The notes below the pieces were generated by a model that worked only from the letters and a program-made list of their open reading frames with translations, was not told where the DNA came from and did no database searches. Of a stretch of DNA of 41,030 nucleotides, positions 20,101-27,108 are shown one piece after another (position 1 is the first letter of the stretch; every line of letters begins with the position of its first letter). Made by a program: the position numbers and the translations under genes. The stretch covers positions 1 to 41,030 of the forward strand of contig CALKNI010000164.1 of assembly GCA_938091115.1 (NCBI GenBank), written 5' to 3'. Source of the stretch: an uncultured Pirellulaceae bacterium (GTDB lineage Bacteria; Planctomycetota; Planctomycetia; Pirellulales; Pirellulaceae).

Positions 20101-20464
20101 GCAAGTTCTTCAAAAAAGCCCAAACGCCGAATCCGCGCTCCTGAGGCAAGCTCGCGAACTAGAACTAAAATTGCGAACGGCGGCTCGCCAGCTCAATGGA
20201 GACAATATCAAGAGTGACAAATTTGTGGAGGATGTTCCATCCATTGGAAGTCGCGTCGGTTCAGTTCTTTACGGTTCGTCTCGCAACACCTATGGAATTA
20301 CTCAAACACAGAAAGATCAAGTTGAGATTGCCCGAACCGAATTTAAGGTTGTTTCAAAAACAATTAAGAAATTGATTAATTCCGATTTCAGAGCCTTCGA
20401 AAAGAAATTAAACGAGGCTGGCGTCCCTTGGACTGAGGGTCGCGATATCCCTGGCATCAAGTAA
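17186..20464 (+). CDS. Secreted Asp-box/VPS10 (sortilin-like) beta-propeller protein
   Basis: 1092 residues with an N-terminal signal peptide (hydrophobic FVSTIFLCLVSATFAIA then AQEEP). ATG 17207 (MPKAF) would give a more compact signal and is an alternative start. The body carries many Asp-box/BNR repeats of the form S/T-x-D/N-x-G-x-x-W/F: TNSGTSF, HNGGKSF, SIDGGNNW, STDGGESW, SEDFGGSW, TEDGGKTW, SDDRGDSW, SEDGGENW, TADRGKTW. These mark beta-propeller blades as in sortilin/VPS10 and sialidase-fold proteins. The C-terminal 300 residues add an immunoglobulin-like region (HRLSWNLRYTQFNG) and a helical tail. Such proteins are often labelled glycosyl hydrolases, but catalytic activity is unproven; a secreted binding or scaffold role is equally possible. 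Confidence 0.88.
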   Translation: MFHCNHFMPKAFVSTIFLCLVSATFAIAQEEPVLPVDSKINSGFISALPLRSIGPALMSGRIADIAVDPTNPNVWYVGAGSGGVWKTTNSGTSFESIFDGQKSYSIGCITIDPNNNNTIWIGSGENVGGRHVGYGDGIYVSHNGGKSFTNKGLVDSEHLSKIIVHPKNSKIVFAASQGPLWSPGGQRGLFKSIDGGNNWRNVLSCDGKPGGDYAGVTDVAMDPNDPDTLYAATHQRHRTVWSLLNTGPQSGIYKSTDGGESWVELKTGLPSGDKGKIALQVSPQKSNVVYAAIELQNRVGGFYRSEDFGGSWEKMSDYVGGGTGPHYYQEIYCDPHRFDVVYHANVRMGRTEDGGKTWDSVSKSTKHVDNHAVAFSPTDPNFLIVGCDGGLYRSYDYAQSYSFCANLPLTQFYKVDVDYDFPFYNVVGGTQDNNTQYGPSRTRNVQGIRNADWRITIGGDGHDNAIDPTDPNIIYCESQEGYIRRFDRRTGQSVDIRPRPGAGEDNLRFNWDSPILISPHDNKRIYFASKFLHRSDDRGDSWTAVSPDLSRNQNRYKLKMMDRVWSVDAGYDLLAMSQYGNITSISESPLVEGLLYVGTDDGLIHVSEDGGENWSATDKIFDVPEYFFVNDIKADRHDSNVAYACLDNHKTGDYKPYLVKTADRGKTWTLISGDLPERHLIWRIEQDHENKNLFFLGTEYGLFCTLNGCKTWIKMTAGAPNIPFRDLAIQRRENDLVAATFGRGFYVLDDYSPLRELTDELLDNSDLHIFPIRKALWYVPQDLLGGRKGSQGDSYFETPNPAFGATLTYYLKSDLKTKAAIRKEAEAKFSGKGEDVPIPSWDQLRDESLEQAPKVYFEFYNQSKDVVARVNGSTNKGLHRLSWNLRYTQFNGSPMVAPGNYSVQGFQLVDGNTTKLGNEQSFEVLSIENPSLKPKNLDETIAYQLGLAKFNDAIGATARTLATRIDRIVEMQQVLQKSPNAESALLRQARELELKLRTAARQLNGDNIKSDKFVEDVPSIGSRVGSVLYGSSRNTYGITQTQKDQVEIARTEFKVVSKTIKKLINSDFRAFEKKLNEAGVPWTEGRDIPGIK

Positions 20465-20625
20465 CCGCTTGGGCATCTTCGGAACCTCCGACCGCGCAGG
20501 GGCTCGGCAAAATGGGTCTCCGCAATTAAACGATTTTGATCAACGCATGTGAAATTGTGCAAACAATAGGTCGTTCCGTTGCAATTACGGTTGACGATAT
20601 TGAACCGATGACACAAATTGACTGG

Positions 20626-21696
20626 ATGTCTATCGAATTTAAATGCACGACCTGTCAGAGCCTTCTTTGCGTTGACGAAGCCGGAAGCGGCAAACGAGCG
20701 CGGTGCCCCCGCTGCAAATCCCTTAACTTGATACCGAAAACGAAACTCGATCAACCTCCTGAACCTCCTGCTTCGCAACAATTTTTTATCGATTCGGTAT
20801 CTGGCTCAATCTACGGCCCAATCACGAAGCTGGAACTCGACCAATGGGTTGAAGAAGGACGGATTTCAGGCGACTGTGTTATCCGCGCCAGCGGTGAGAA
20901 GGGAGGACAACCCGCAAGTCGTTATTACCCTGGACTTCAACCTTCTCCACTTCAGCGCCCCCTGGCGGCGAATCAGCCGTCTGCAATCGACGACCCGACC
21001 GATCTGAACACCGAAAATCCCTACTACTCGCCTCCCATTTCAAAAACAAACAAAGCGGTAAAACTTCGGGGTTATTCAGTCATCCCAACTGCAATCGATT
21101 TTGAAACTATTTTTTACGGTGCAGTAAAGGTCTTCCTTAAGAACGCGTTGATACTTTCGGCAACTGCCTTGATTTGCATGTTGCCGTCCATTGCTGATTC
21201 TATCTACCGCCTAGCCGAGATTGAACTCGACGCAATTCCACAAATCTTGCTCAACCTTGTGCAAATCTATCTGAGCATTGGCCAAGCGAGATTAGCGATC
21301 CAAATTTGTCGTGGGCAGACAGCGACATTTTCTACCGTTTTTTCCGGAAGTGACAAGTTTCTTCCTGTTATCCTTTTCACGTTTTTAGCATACATTGCCT
21401 TGACTCTCGGGATTCTGTTATTGGTTCTACCGGCGGTACTTCTGCTGCTCTATCTGTGGCCAAGCTATTTTCTGATCGTAGATAACCGCGCCGATGTCAT
21501 CGAAAGCCTCTCGATGGCAAAAGACATTTGCACTCCCAATGTTTTGACGACATTCCTATTAGGTTTGACCTCAATCGCCATCCTTATCGCCGGCCTTCTG
21601 ATTTGTGGAGTTGGCATCATCCCCGCCACTGGGTTCGTCTCCGTTCTGTGGGCCGTTTCCTATCTTGCGATGTCAGGCCAAATTTCCTTTGAATAA
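20626..21696 (+). CDS. Zinc-ribbon, GYF_2 and multi-helix membrane protein
   Basis: Three parts are visible. First is an N-terminal zinc ribbon with two CxxC pairs (FKCTTCQSLLCV and RARCPRCKSLNL). Next is a GYF_2-type domain (FFIDSVSGSIYGPITKLELDQWVEEGRI) common in planctomycetes. After a proline-rich linker comes a membrane domain with about four to five hydrophobic helices (NALILSATALICMLPSIAD; VILFTFLAYIALTLGILLLVLPAVLLLLYLW; FLLGLTSIAILIAGLLICGVGII). I chose ATG 20626 (MSIEFKC) because homologues of this type begin at this point; an ATG six codons upstream (20608) and a TTG at 20536 are alternatives. Function unknown; the soluble modules suggest protein-protein contacts at the membrane. 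The HAD gene begins 15 bases after its stop. Confidence 0.82.
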   Translation: MSIEFKCTTCQSLLCVDEAGSGKRARCPRCKSLNLIPKTKLDQPPEPPASQQFFIDSVSGSIYGPITKLELDQWVEEGRISGDCVIRASGEKGGQPASRYYPGLQPSPLQRPLAANQPSAIDDPTDLNTENPYYSPPISKTNKAVKLRGYSVIPTAIDFETIFYGAVKVFLKNALILSATALICMLPSIADSIYRLAEIELDAIPQILLNLVQIYLSIGQARLAIQICRGQTATFSTVFSGSDKFLPVILFTFLAYIALTLGILLLVLPAVLLLLYLWPSYFLIVDNRADVIESLSMAKDICTPNVLTTFLLGLTSIAILIAGLLICGVGIIPATGFVSVLWAVSYLAMSGQISFE

Positions 21697-21710
21697 ATTA
21701 GCCAAACGAA

Positions 21711-22370
21711 ATGAATAACAAACCATCGATTACCGCTGTCGCTTTTGATATGGATGGCCTCATCTTTAATACCGAGGACCTCTATGATCAAGTTGGTGAA
21801 ATTTTACTTTCTCGACGAGGATTAAACTTCACGCGGGAACTGAAAATGGAGATGATGGGTCTTCCCGCTCCAAAAGCTTACGAAATCATGCGCAAACGAT
21901 GCGAGATTACTGACTCCGTCGCTGATCTTCAATCCGAAACCGATGCAATTTTCGATGAACTTTTACCCGAACAACTTCGAACCATGCCGGGATTGGAAAC
22001 ACTCTTAGAAAAGTTGGAATCCAAGAGGATTCCCAAAATCGTTGCCACGAGCAGTCACCGCAAATTTGCCGAACGAAACCTCGCGCAATTTGAACTTACT
22101 CATCGGTTTGAATTTATTTTAACGGCCGAAGACGTAACGCAAGGCAAGCCTCACCCTGAGGTTTATTTGACTGCCTCTCAAAAATTAGCGGTTGCCCCAC
22201 TTAATTTGCTTGTTCTAGAAGACAGTAAAACGGGCAGTACCGCCGCTGCTGCCTCGGGGGCTTATACGATTGCTGTGCCAACCGCTCATAGCATCGGATT
22301 GGACTTCTCGCACACAGCCCACGTCGCTTCACGTCTCGACGACGAATTTATTTTGAACCTATTTGATTGA
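21711..22370 (+). CDS. HAD-superfamily phosphatase/phosphomutase (subfamily IA)
   Basis: A 219-residue haloacid dehalogenase-like hydrolase. Motif I is FDMDGLIFNTE (nucleophile and acid/base Asp pair), a helical cap follows, motif II is the VATSSHRK segment, motif III is the lysine in QGKPHPEVY, and motif IV is LVLEDSKTG. The spacing is that of beta-phosphoglucomutase or phosphoglycolate phosphatase-type enzymes; the substrate, a small phosphate ester, is not determined. It lies 15 bases after the GYF_2 gene and is probably co-transcribed. Confidence 0.9.
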   Translation: MNNKPSITAVAFDMDGLIFNTEDLYDQVGEILLSRRGLNFTRELKMEMMGLPAPKAYEIMRKRCEITDSVADLQSETDAIFDELLPEQLRTMPGLETLLEKLESKRIPKIVATSSHRKFAERNLAQFELTHRFEFILTAEDVTQGKPHPEVYLTASQKLAVAPLNLLVLEDSKTGSTAAAASGAYTIAVPTAHSIGLDFSHTAHVASRLDDEFILNLFD

Positions 22371-22506
22371 GTTATACGAGGCATTTTTTGTTTTTACCCG
22401 CCTTAGAAGCCCTGTGAGAACTTAGAATTCCTTCAGTTTCCGTTACATTCGCCTGAAAAATCTAGGCTTTCCACTCGGGCTTATGAAAGGCCCAGTTAAG
22501 CTTCAA

Positions 22507-22550
22507 CTAGCAACGCCCCGTAGGGAAGCGAATTATCGAGAGGGCAGGGG
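22507..22550 (+). repeat. Imperfect direct repeat, copy 1
   Basis: Its 30-base core at 22521-22550 (beginning TAGGGAAGCG, ending GAGAGGGCAGGGG) matches 22798-22827 at 27 of 30 positions. The likeness extends about 14 bases to the left with gaps and about 15 bases to the right (GATTTTAATGTGGCGGCG against CTTTTGATAGGGCCGCA). It sits directly downstream of the small minus-strand ORF. Confidence 0.75.
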
Positions 22551-22568
22551 GATTTTAATGTGGCGGCG

Positions 22569-22772
22569 TTAATCTTTTGCTGCCGAAAGTCCTCGCAATA
22601 GCTGCATAATTAAACCATCATTCTGGTAGTCTAACAGCAAGGCGAGAAAGGCAAGAAACACCCATCTCCAATGCTTCAGATATTTTGCTTTAGGCGAGAG
22701 TTTAGCTAATTCATCTAGCTCTTCTTCTGTGAGAGGGCAGTCATCCTTGCAAGTGTCTTCTATTTCCTTCAT
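22569..22772 (-). CDS. Possible small protein between two direct repeats
   Basis: A 67-residue ORF from ATG 22772 (a GTG at 22796 would add 8 residues). Composition is protein-like: an acidic N-terminus (KEIEDTCKDDCPLTEEELDE), then a short hydrophobic stretch (WRWVFLAFLALLL) and a mixed C-terminus. No family is recognised, and no clear ribosome binding site is present. Its stop and start lie close to the two copies of the direct repeat, so ORF and repeats may form one unit. It could equally be a chance ORF. Confidence 0.35.
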   Translation of the reverse strand: MKEIEDTCKDDCPLTEEELDELAKLSPKAKYLKHWRWVFLAFLALLLDYQNDGLIMQLLRGLSAAKD

Positions 22773-22782
22773 GACCAGAAGC

Positions 22783-22827
22783 CTAACAAAAGCCACCTAG
22801 GGAAGCAAACTTTCGAGAGGGCAGGGG
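22783..22827 (+). repeat. Imperfect direct repeat, copy 2, with stem potential
   Basis: Second copy of the element at 22507, in the same orientation and 277 bases away. In this copy the ends can pair: AAAAGCC (22788-22794), and CCT after one bulged A, pair with AGG and GGCTTTT at 22822-22831, giving about 10 bp of stem. That suggests a REP-like folded element. It overlaps the region just upstream of the small ORF's start. Confidence 0.7.
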
Positions 22828-23361
22828 CTTTTGATAGGGCCGCATCAGTTCGGTAAACCATTGAGCCCATACTTTTCAGCATTGGAAATAGTCGGTGAGA
22901 GAAGCAACTAAAAACCAGCTTCGGCATCTCAAAGGCCGAGGCTATCGCGGGGAAAACCCTGAGACTTTTGAAGAAGCGTCCACTTGCATAGCCCCTCTTA
23001 AAAACGCCAAAAAGGTCGCAGGCCGATGGAAGACGCGGTGCGATTCCTTCTGCCTGAAAAACTTGAGTCTTTTAAAAGCTAGGGTATAGAGGACGCGAGC
23101 CAAAGACGTTAACTCAAAAGAGAGACGAGATGAGTCGCAGCAAGTTGATGCAGGAGGCACTGGATTAACTGCTGCGAGACAGTAGCAGATCTTGGGCAAA
23201 TTAAGGGCTAACTCCTTTCTAGCCAACTTGCACCAAAAATGTGGGGCTCAAATGCACCAAATTCAAATATTTAAGATTCTCCACGCCTAAACTGGTTTTG
23301 GTACAATCTTTTAAGCAAATTCAAAAAACATGTTAGGCCACCATCTCGAACAGGACTGCCA

Positions 23362-24738
23362 ATGATTGAATTTATTGGAAAAGGAAAAAGTCACAACTGC
23401 AACGGAACGACGCGACGCGACTTCCTCCGAGTTGGCGCCCTGGGTGGGTTTGGGATGACGCTTGCCGACTACCTGTGGGCGGAGCAACATGGCGCGGTCA
23501 AAAGAGATCAGGATAAAAAATCCTGCATCATGATTTTCAACCTCGGCGCTCCGAGCCAAATCGACACCTTTGACATGAAACCCGACGCACCAGCGGAAGT
23601 GCGCGGACCATTCAAACCCATCTCGACCAATTCGGACAATTTTCAGGTTTCAGAAATCCTTCCGCTGCACGCAAAAATCGCTGATAAATTTTCAATCGTT
23701 CGAAGTTGTTTCCACACCTCTGCTGCCGTTCACGATGCAGGTTGGCAAATGATGCAAACCGGACGGCAATTTTCAGGAGGGGTAGAAACGCCCCATGCGG
23801 GATCCGTTGTCGCTTTCCTCAAAGGCCGAAAAACAGACCTACCGCCACATGTCGTTTTACCGCAACTAATGGGGCGGGGCGGGGGAGGACTACCCAACGG
23901 TCAAGCAGGTGGTTTTTTAGGCAAGTCCTACGACCCATTCGCACTCATGGCCGACCCCTCTAAACCAAATTTCAAGGTTCCCGATCTTCTTCCACCCTCC
24001 GAAATCGGCACAGTCCGCCTCGACCGACGAAAAAAGATGCGCGAAATCGTCGACAGCCAAATCAAACAGTTTGAAAAGAGTGATGATGCAAAACTTCTCA
24101 ATGAGAACTTCCACACCGCTTATCGAATGATGACCAGCAAGCAGGCACGAGAAGCGTTTGACCTAAGTCAGGAAAAACAGGCGACTCGCGAACGCTATGG
24201 CATGAATCGTTTTGGCCAGTGCTGTTTACTTGCAAGACGGTTAATCGAAGCGGGAGTTCGTTTTGTGACGATCAACACGTTCCTTACCGTCTTTGACGAG
24301 ATCACCTGGGACATCCACGGCTCAAAACCGTTCACCTCAATTGAGGGCATGAAAAACATTGTGGCACCAACCTACGACCGCGCTTACAGTGCCCTAATCG
24401 AGGACTTGTCCCAACGGGGCATGCTCGATGACACTCTGGTCACGAACCTTGCTGAATTTGGCAGGACGCCAAAAGTAAACCCTGCTGGTGGCCGAGACCA
24501 TTGGCCTCAGTGCTTCACCGTCGGCTTTGCAGGAGGCGGTATTCAAGGTGGTCGAGCAATTGGCGCAAGTGATCCAATTGGTGCAGTTCCGGCAGATCGC
24601 CCCACGCCTCCCGGCGATGTGATTGCCACGATTTTCCACTCCCTTGGATTAGACCTGCACGCCGAATTACCCGGCCCGGGCGGGCGACCTTATCCACTTG
24701 TTGATTTTGGATCACGCGAAATAAAAGAATTGTTTTAA
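23362..24738 (+). CDS. DUF1501 protein with twin-arginine-like signal
   Basis: 458 residues. The N-terminus has a twin-arginine-like motif, TRRDFLRVGALGGFGMTLADYL, pointing to Tat export of a folded protein. The body carries DUF1501 landmarks: KKSCIMIFNLGAPSQIDTFDMKP, a DKFSIVRSC..HTSAAVHDAG segment, GGGLPNGQAGGFLG, EAGVRFVTIN, WDIHG, TLVTNLAEFGRTPKVN and GRDHWPQCFTVGFAGGGIQGG. DUF1501 proteins resemble the alkaline phosphatase/sulfatase superfamily but have no established reaction. AGGA precedes the ATG by 6 bases. It leads a three-gene set with the DUF1549/DUF1553 and cytochrome-WD40 genes, a pairing very frequent in Planctomycetes. Confidence 0.95.
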   Translation: MIEFIGKGKSHNCNGTTRRDFLRVGALGGFGMTLADYLWAEQHGAVKRDQDKKSCIMIFNLGAPSQIDTFDMKPDAPAEVRGPFKPISTNSDNFQVSEILPLHAKIADKFSIVRSCFHTSAAVHDAGWQMMQTGRQFSGGVETPHAGSVVAFLKGRKTDLPPHVVLPQLMGRGGGGLPNGQAGGFLGKSYDPFALMADPSKPNFKVPDLLPPSEIGTVRLDRRKKMREIVDSQIKQFEKSDDAKLLNENFHTAYRMMTSKQAREAFDLSQEKQATRERYGMNRFGQCCLLARRLIEAGVRFVTINTFLTVFDEITWDIHGSKPFTSIEGMKNIVAPTYDRAYSALIEDLSQRGMLDDTLVTNLAEFGRTPKVNPAGGRDHWPQCFTVGFAGGGIQGGRAIGASDPIGAVPADRPTPPGDVIATIFHSLGLDLHAELPGPGGRPYPLVDFGSREIKELF

Positions 24739-24761
24739 ATTATTTTTTTGAGTCAATATTT

Positions 24762-27089
24762 ATGAACCCAAAGCCGGAGAAGATCGAGCGCCTTGGAATA
24801 CGTAATTTCAAACAAAACTTCACAGCCTTATGCGTTATTGCGATAATTCTGGACTGTGCATTAGCTGGTACAATTTTGGGGCAAAACAAGCTGCCAGAAA
24901 ACGACCAAACTGGATTGCTATTCTCACAACCTGAATCTCCAGAATTCACACGTCACGTCCTGCCCATCCTTTCAAAACTTGGTTGCAATTCGGGAGCTTG
25001 CCATGGCGCCCTCGCTGGCAAAGGAGGGTTTCGACTTTCACTGAATGGATACAATCCAAATGGTGACCACTTCACGATCACCCAACAGTCTCTAGGGCGC
25101 CGAATTGAGATATCTGATCCCGGGCGTAGTTTAATTCTAACAAAGCCAACAGGCACGCTACCTCATAAAGGCGGGTTGAAACTTGACACCGATTCCGTGG
25201 AATACAAGATCCTCTCGGACTGGATCGCGAAGGGGGCAAAGGGACCGACCGCGACCGATGCAACTTTACTGAAACTGGAAGTAGAACCAAAAGAAATTGT
25301 CTTGACCCCAGAAGACACGGCAAACGTAAATGTATTCGCCCACTACAGTGATGGAAAAAAAGAAAATGTCACGCGCTGGGCTAAGTTCAATTCGTCCAAC
25401 ACGCCCGTCGTTGATGTCGACCAAAACGGCAGGCTAAGTGTTGCCAGCCAAGGTGAAGCTTCCATTGTTGTCTGGTTTTCAAGCCTGCTTGAAGTTTCTC
25501 GAGTTCAACTTCAGTTTGCCAATGAGATTCTACCTGAGGTATTTGAAGATGCCCCTAGACGAAACTTCATTGACGATCGTGTGCTTGAAAAACTGGAACA
25601 GCTTAGACTCGCACCCTCTCCAAGATGCGATGATTCGACGTTTATCCGCCGCGTTTTCCTAGACACAATCGGCGTACTGCCAACGCCAAAGGAAGTTCAG
25701 GATTTCAAATCAAATCCATCAGAAAACAAACGCGACGAATTAGTCGACCACCTATTACAGCGTGAGGAGTACATTGATTATTGGAGTTATCGTTGGTCCG
25801 ATGTCTTTTTAATCAGCGGCAAACGGTTGCGCCCAGAAGCGGTAAAAGCCTACTACCAATGGCTTCGGGGAAAAATTGAAGCCAACGATCCTTGGGATGA
25901 AATCGTTCGCGATGTCGTAACTGCGCAAGGCAGCAGTTACACCAATGGCGCCACAAATTTCTTTGCATTGCACCAGACCCCAGAAGACATGGCAGAAAAC
26001 GTCTCTCAGGCGTTTCTTGGACTTTCGATTGGATGTGCCAAGTGCCACAACCACCCTTTAGAAAAATGGACGAATGATCAATATTATGCCATGGCCAACT
26101 TATTCTCGAGGGTTCGCGCAAAGGGGTGGGGAGGAGACGCGAGAAATGGAGACGGCTTAAGAACATTATTTCTTGCGACGAGCGGTGAACTTATCCAGCC
26201 GTTAACCGGCACCGCTCAGCCGCCTACGCCGCTCGATGGCACGCCTTTAGAATTCGATGACCCCGTGGATCGCCGCGAACATCTCGCTGACTGGCTAACC
26301 AGTCCGGAAAACCCATATTTCAGCCGATCAGTTGCAAATCGAGTCTGGGCAAATTTCATGGGTCGAGGCTTAGTTGAAAACGTGGATGACATGAGAACCT
26401 CAAATCCCGCGACCAACGAACCACTTCTTAACGAGTTATCATCTTTTTTGAGCCGAAATCAATTCGATTTAAAGACTCTGATGCGCGAAATCCTACGTTC
26501 GGAAACCTATCAACGAAGCAGCGTCGTCCTGCCTAACAACAAACAGGACGATCGATTTTATTCCCGGTTCTATCCTCGGCGATTGATGGCGGAAGTCCTT
26601 CTGGACGCGATCTCTCAAGTCTCCGAAGTCCCAACCGAATTTGCAAAAATCGAACACAAAGGTGCCGACATTCGCACAACCAAGGAATACCCCTTGGGAA
26701 CACGCGCAACGGAACTCTATGATTCGGCAGTGCTCTCTTCATTTCTTTCCAAATTTGGCAGAAACAGTCGGGACATTGTGTGTGAGTGCGAACGAACCAA
26801 CAAACCGAGCCTCGTACAAGTCCTTCATATCGCCAATGGATCGACAATCAATGAAAAACTAAAATCAAGTAAAAGCTGCGTCGATGTTGCCATTTCGAAG
26901 CCTGCAACTTCGAACAAAGCGATCATCCGCGAGGCATTCTTAAAAACGGTTGCCCGCGAGCCCACGGAACATGAGAGCAGTGAACTTCTAAAAATAATCG
27001 AGCAGGCCGGCGAGGATGACCGGAGAAGTGCAATCGAGGACCTTTTCTGGAGCCTCATGAGTAGTCGCGAATTTCTATTTCAGCATTAA
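24762..27089 (+). CDS. DUF1549/DUF1553 protein with cytochrome-like and Ig-like N-terminal domains
   Basis: 775 residues. A hydrophobic signal or anchor (ALCVIAIILDCALAGTILG) is followed by a cytochrome-like segment with GCNSGACHGA (Cys75, Cys80, His81: CX4CH rather than CXXCH). A bacterial Ig-like (BIG2-type) domain covers about 165-255 (VFAHYSDGKKENVTRWAKFNSS). DUF1549 follows (FIDDRVLEKLEQLRLAPSP.., then FIRRVFLDTIGVLPTP), containing CAKCHNHPLEKW (Cys425, Cys428, His429). DUF1553 forms the C-terminal part (SRSVANRVWANFMGRGLVENVDDMR, FYPRRLMAEVLLDAISQV). Function is not established; exported heme-binding or polymer-degrading roles have been suggested for the family. It begins 23 bases after the DUF1501 gene. 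Confidence 0.93.
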   Translation: MNPKPEKIERLGIRNFKQNFTALCVIAIILDCALAGTILGQNKLPENDQTGLLFSQPESPEFTRHVLPILSKLGCNSGACHGALAGKGGFRLSLNGYNPNGDHFTITQQSLGRRIEISDPGRSLILTKPTGTLPHKGGLKLDTDSVEYKILSDWIAKGAKGPTATDATLLKLEVEPKEIVLTPEDTANVNVFAHYSDGKKENVTRWAKFNSSNTPVVDVDQNGRLSVASQGEASIVVWFSSLLEVSRVQLQFANEILPEVFEDAPRRNFIDDRVLEKLEQLRLAPSPRCDDSTFIRRVFLDTIGVLPTPKEVQDFKSNPSENKRDELVDHLLQREEYIDYWSYRWSDVFLISGKRLRPEAVKAYYQWLRGKIEANDPWDEIVRDVVTAQGSSYTNGATNFFALHQTPEDMAENVSQAFLGLSIGCAKCHNHPLEKWTNDQYYAMANLFSRVRAKGWGGDARNGDGLRTLFLATSGELIQPLTGTAQPPTPLDGTPLEFDDPVDRREHLADWLTSPENPYFSRSVANRVWANFMGRGLVENVDDMRTSNPATNEPLLNELSSFLSRNQFDLKTLMREILRSETYQRSSVVLPNNKQDDRFYSRFYPRRLMAEVLLDAISQVSEVPTEFAKIEHKGADIRTTKEYPLGTRATELYDSAVLSSFLSKFGRNSRDIVCECERTNKPSLVQVLHIANGSTINEKLKSSKSCVDVAISKPATSNKAIIREAFLKTVAREPTEHESSELLKIIEQAGEDDRRSAIEDLFWSLMSSREFLFQH

Positions 27090-27108
27090 ACTGAAGTTGA
27101 TCAAACAA

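Larger units (their letters stand above)
22371..23361. other. Gene-poor kilobase between HAD gene and DUF1501 gene
   Basis: This stretch contains the pair of imperfect direct repeats and the small ORF listed separately. The right part (22830-23361) has only short ORFs on both strands that overlap each other and show no domain. An AGGA six bases before ATG 23362 serves the next gene. No tRNA or known ncRNA is recognisable. Confidence 0.5.

Noticed and set aside
22781-22827. Integron attC site
   Set aside because: GCCTAAC at 22781 resembles an attC core, but no matching GTTRGGC partner lies at the right distance, and no integrase is present.
23035-23055. tRNA T-arm-like GGTGCGATTCC
   Set aside because: The invariant TTC is missing and no acceptor, D-arm or anticodon arm can be built around it.
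22895-23226. Overlapping plus and minus ORFs of 64 and 94 codons
   Set aside because: They overlap each other on opposite strands, show no domain, and neither has a ribosome binding site.
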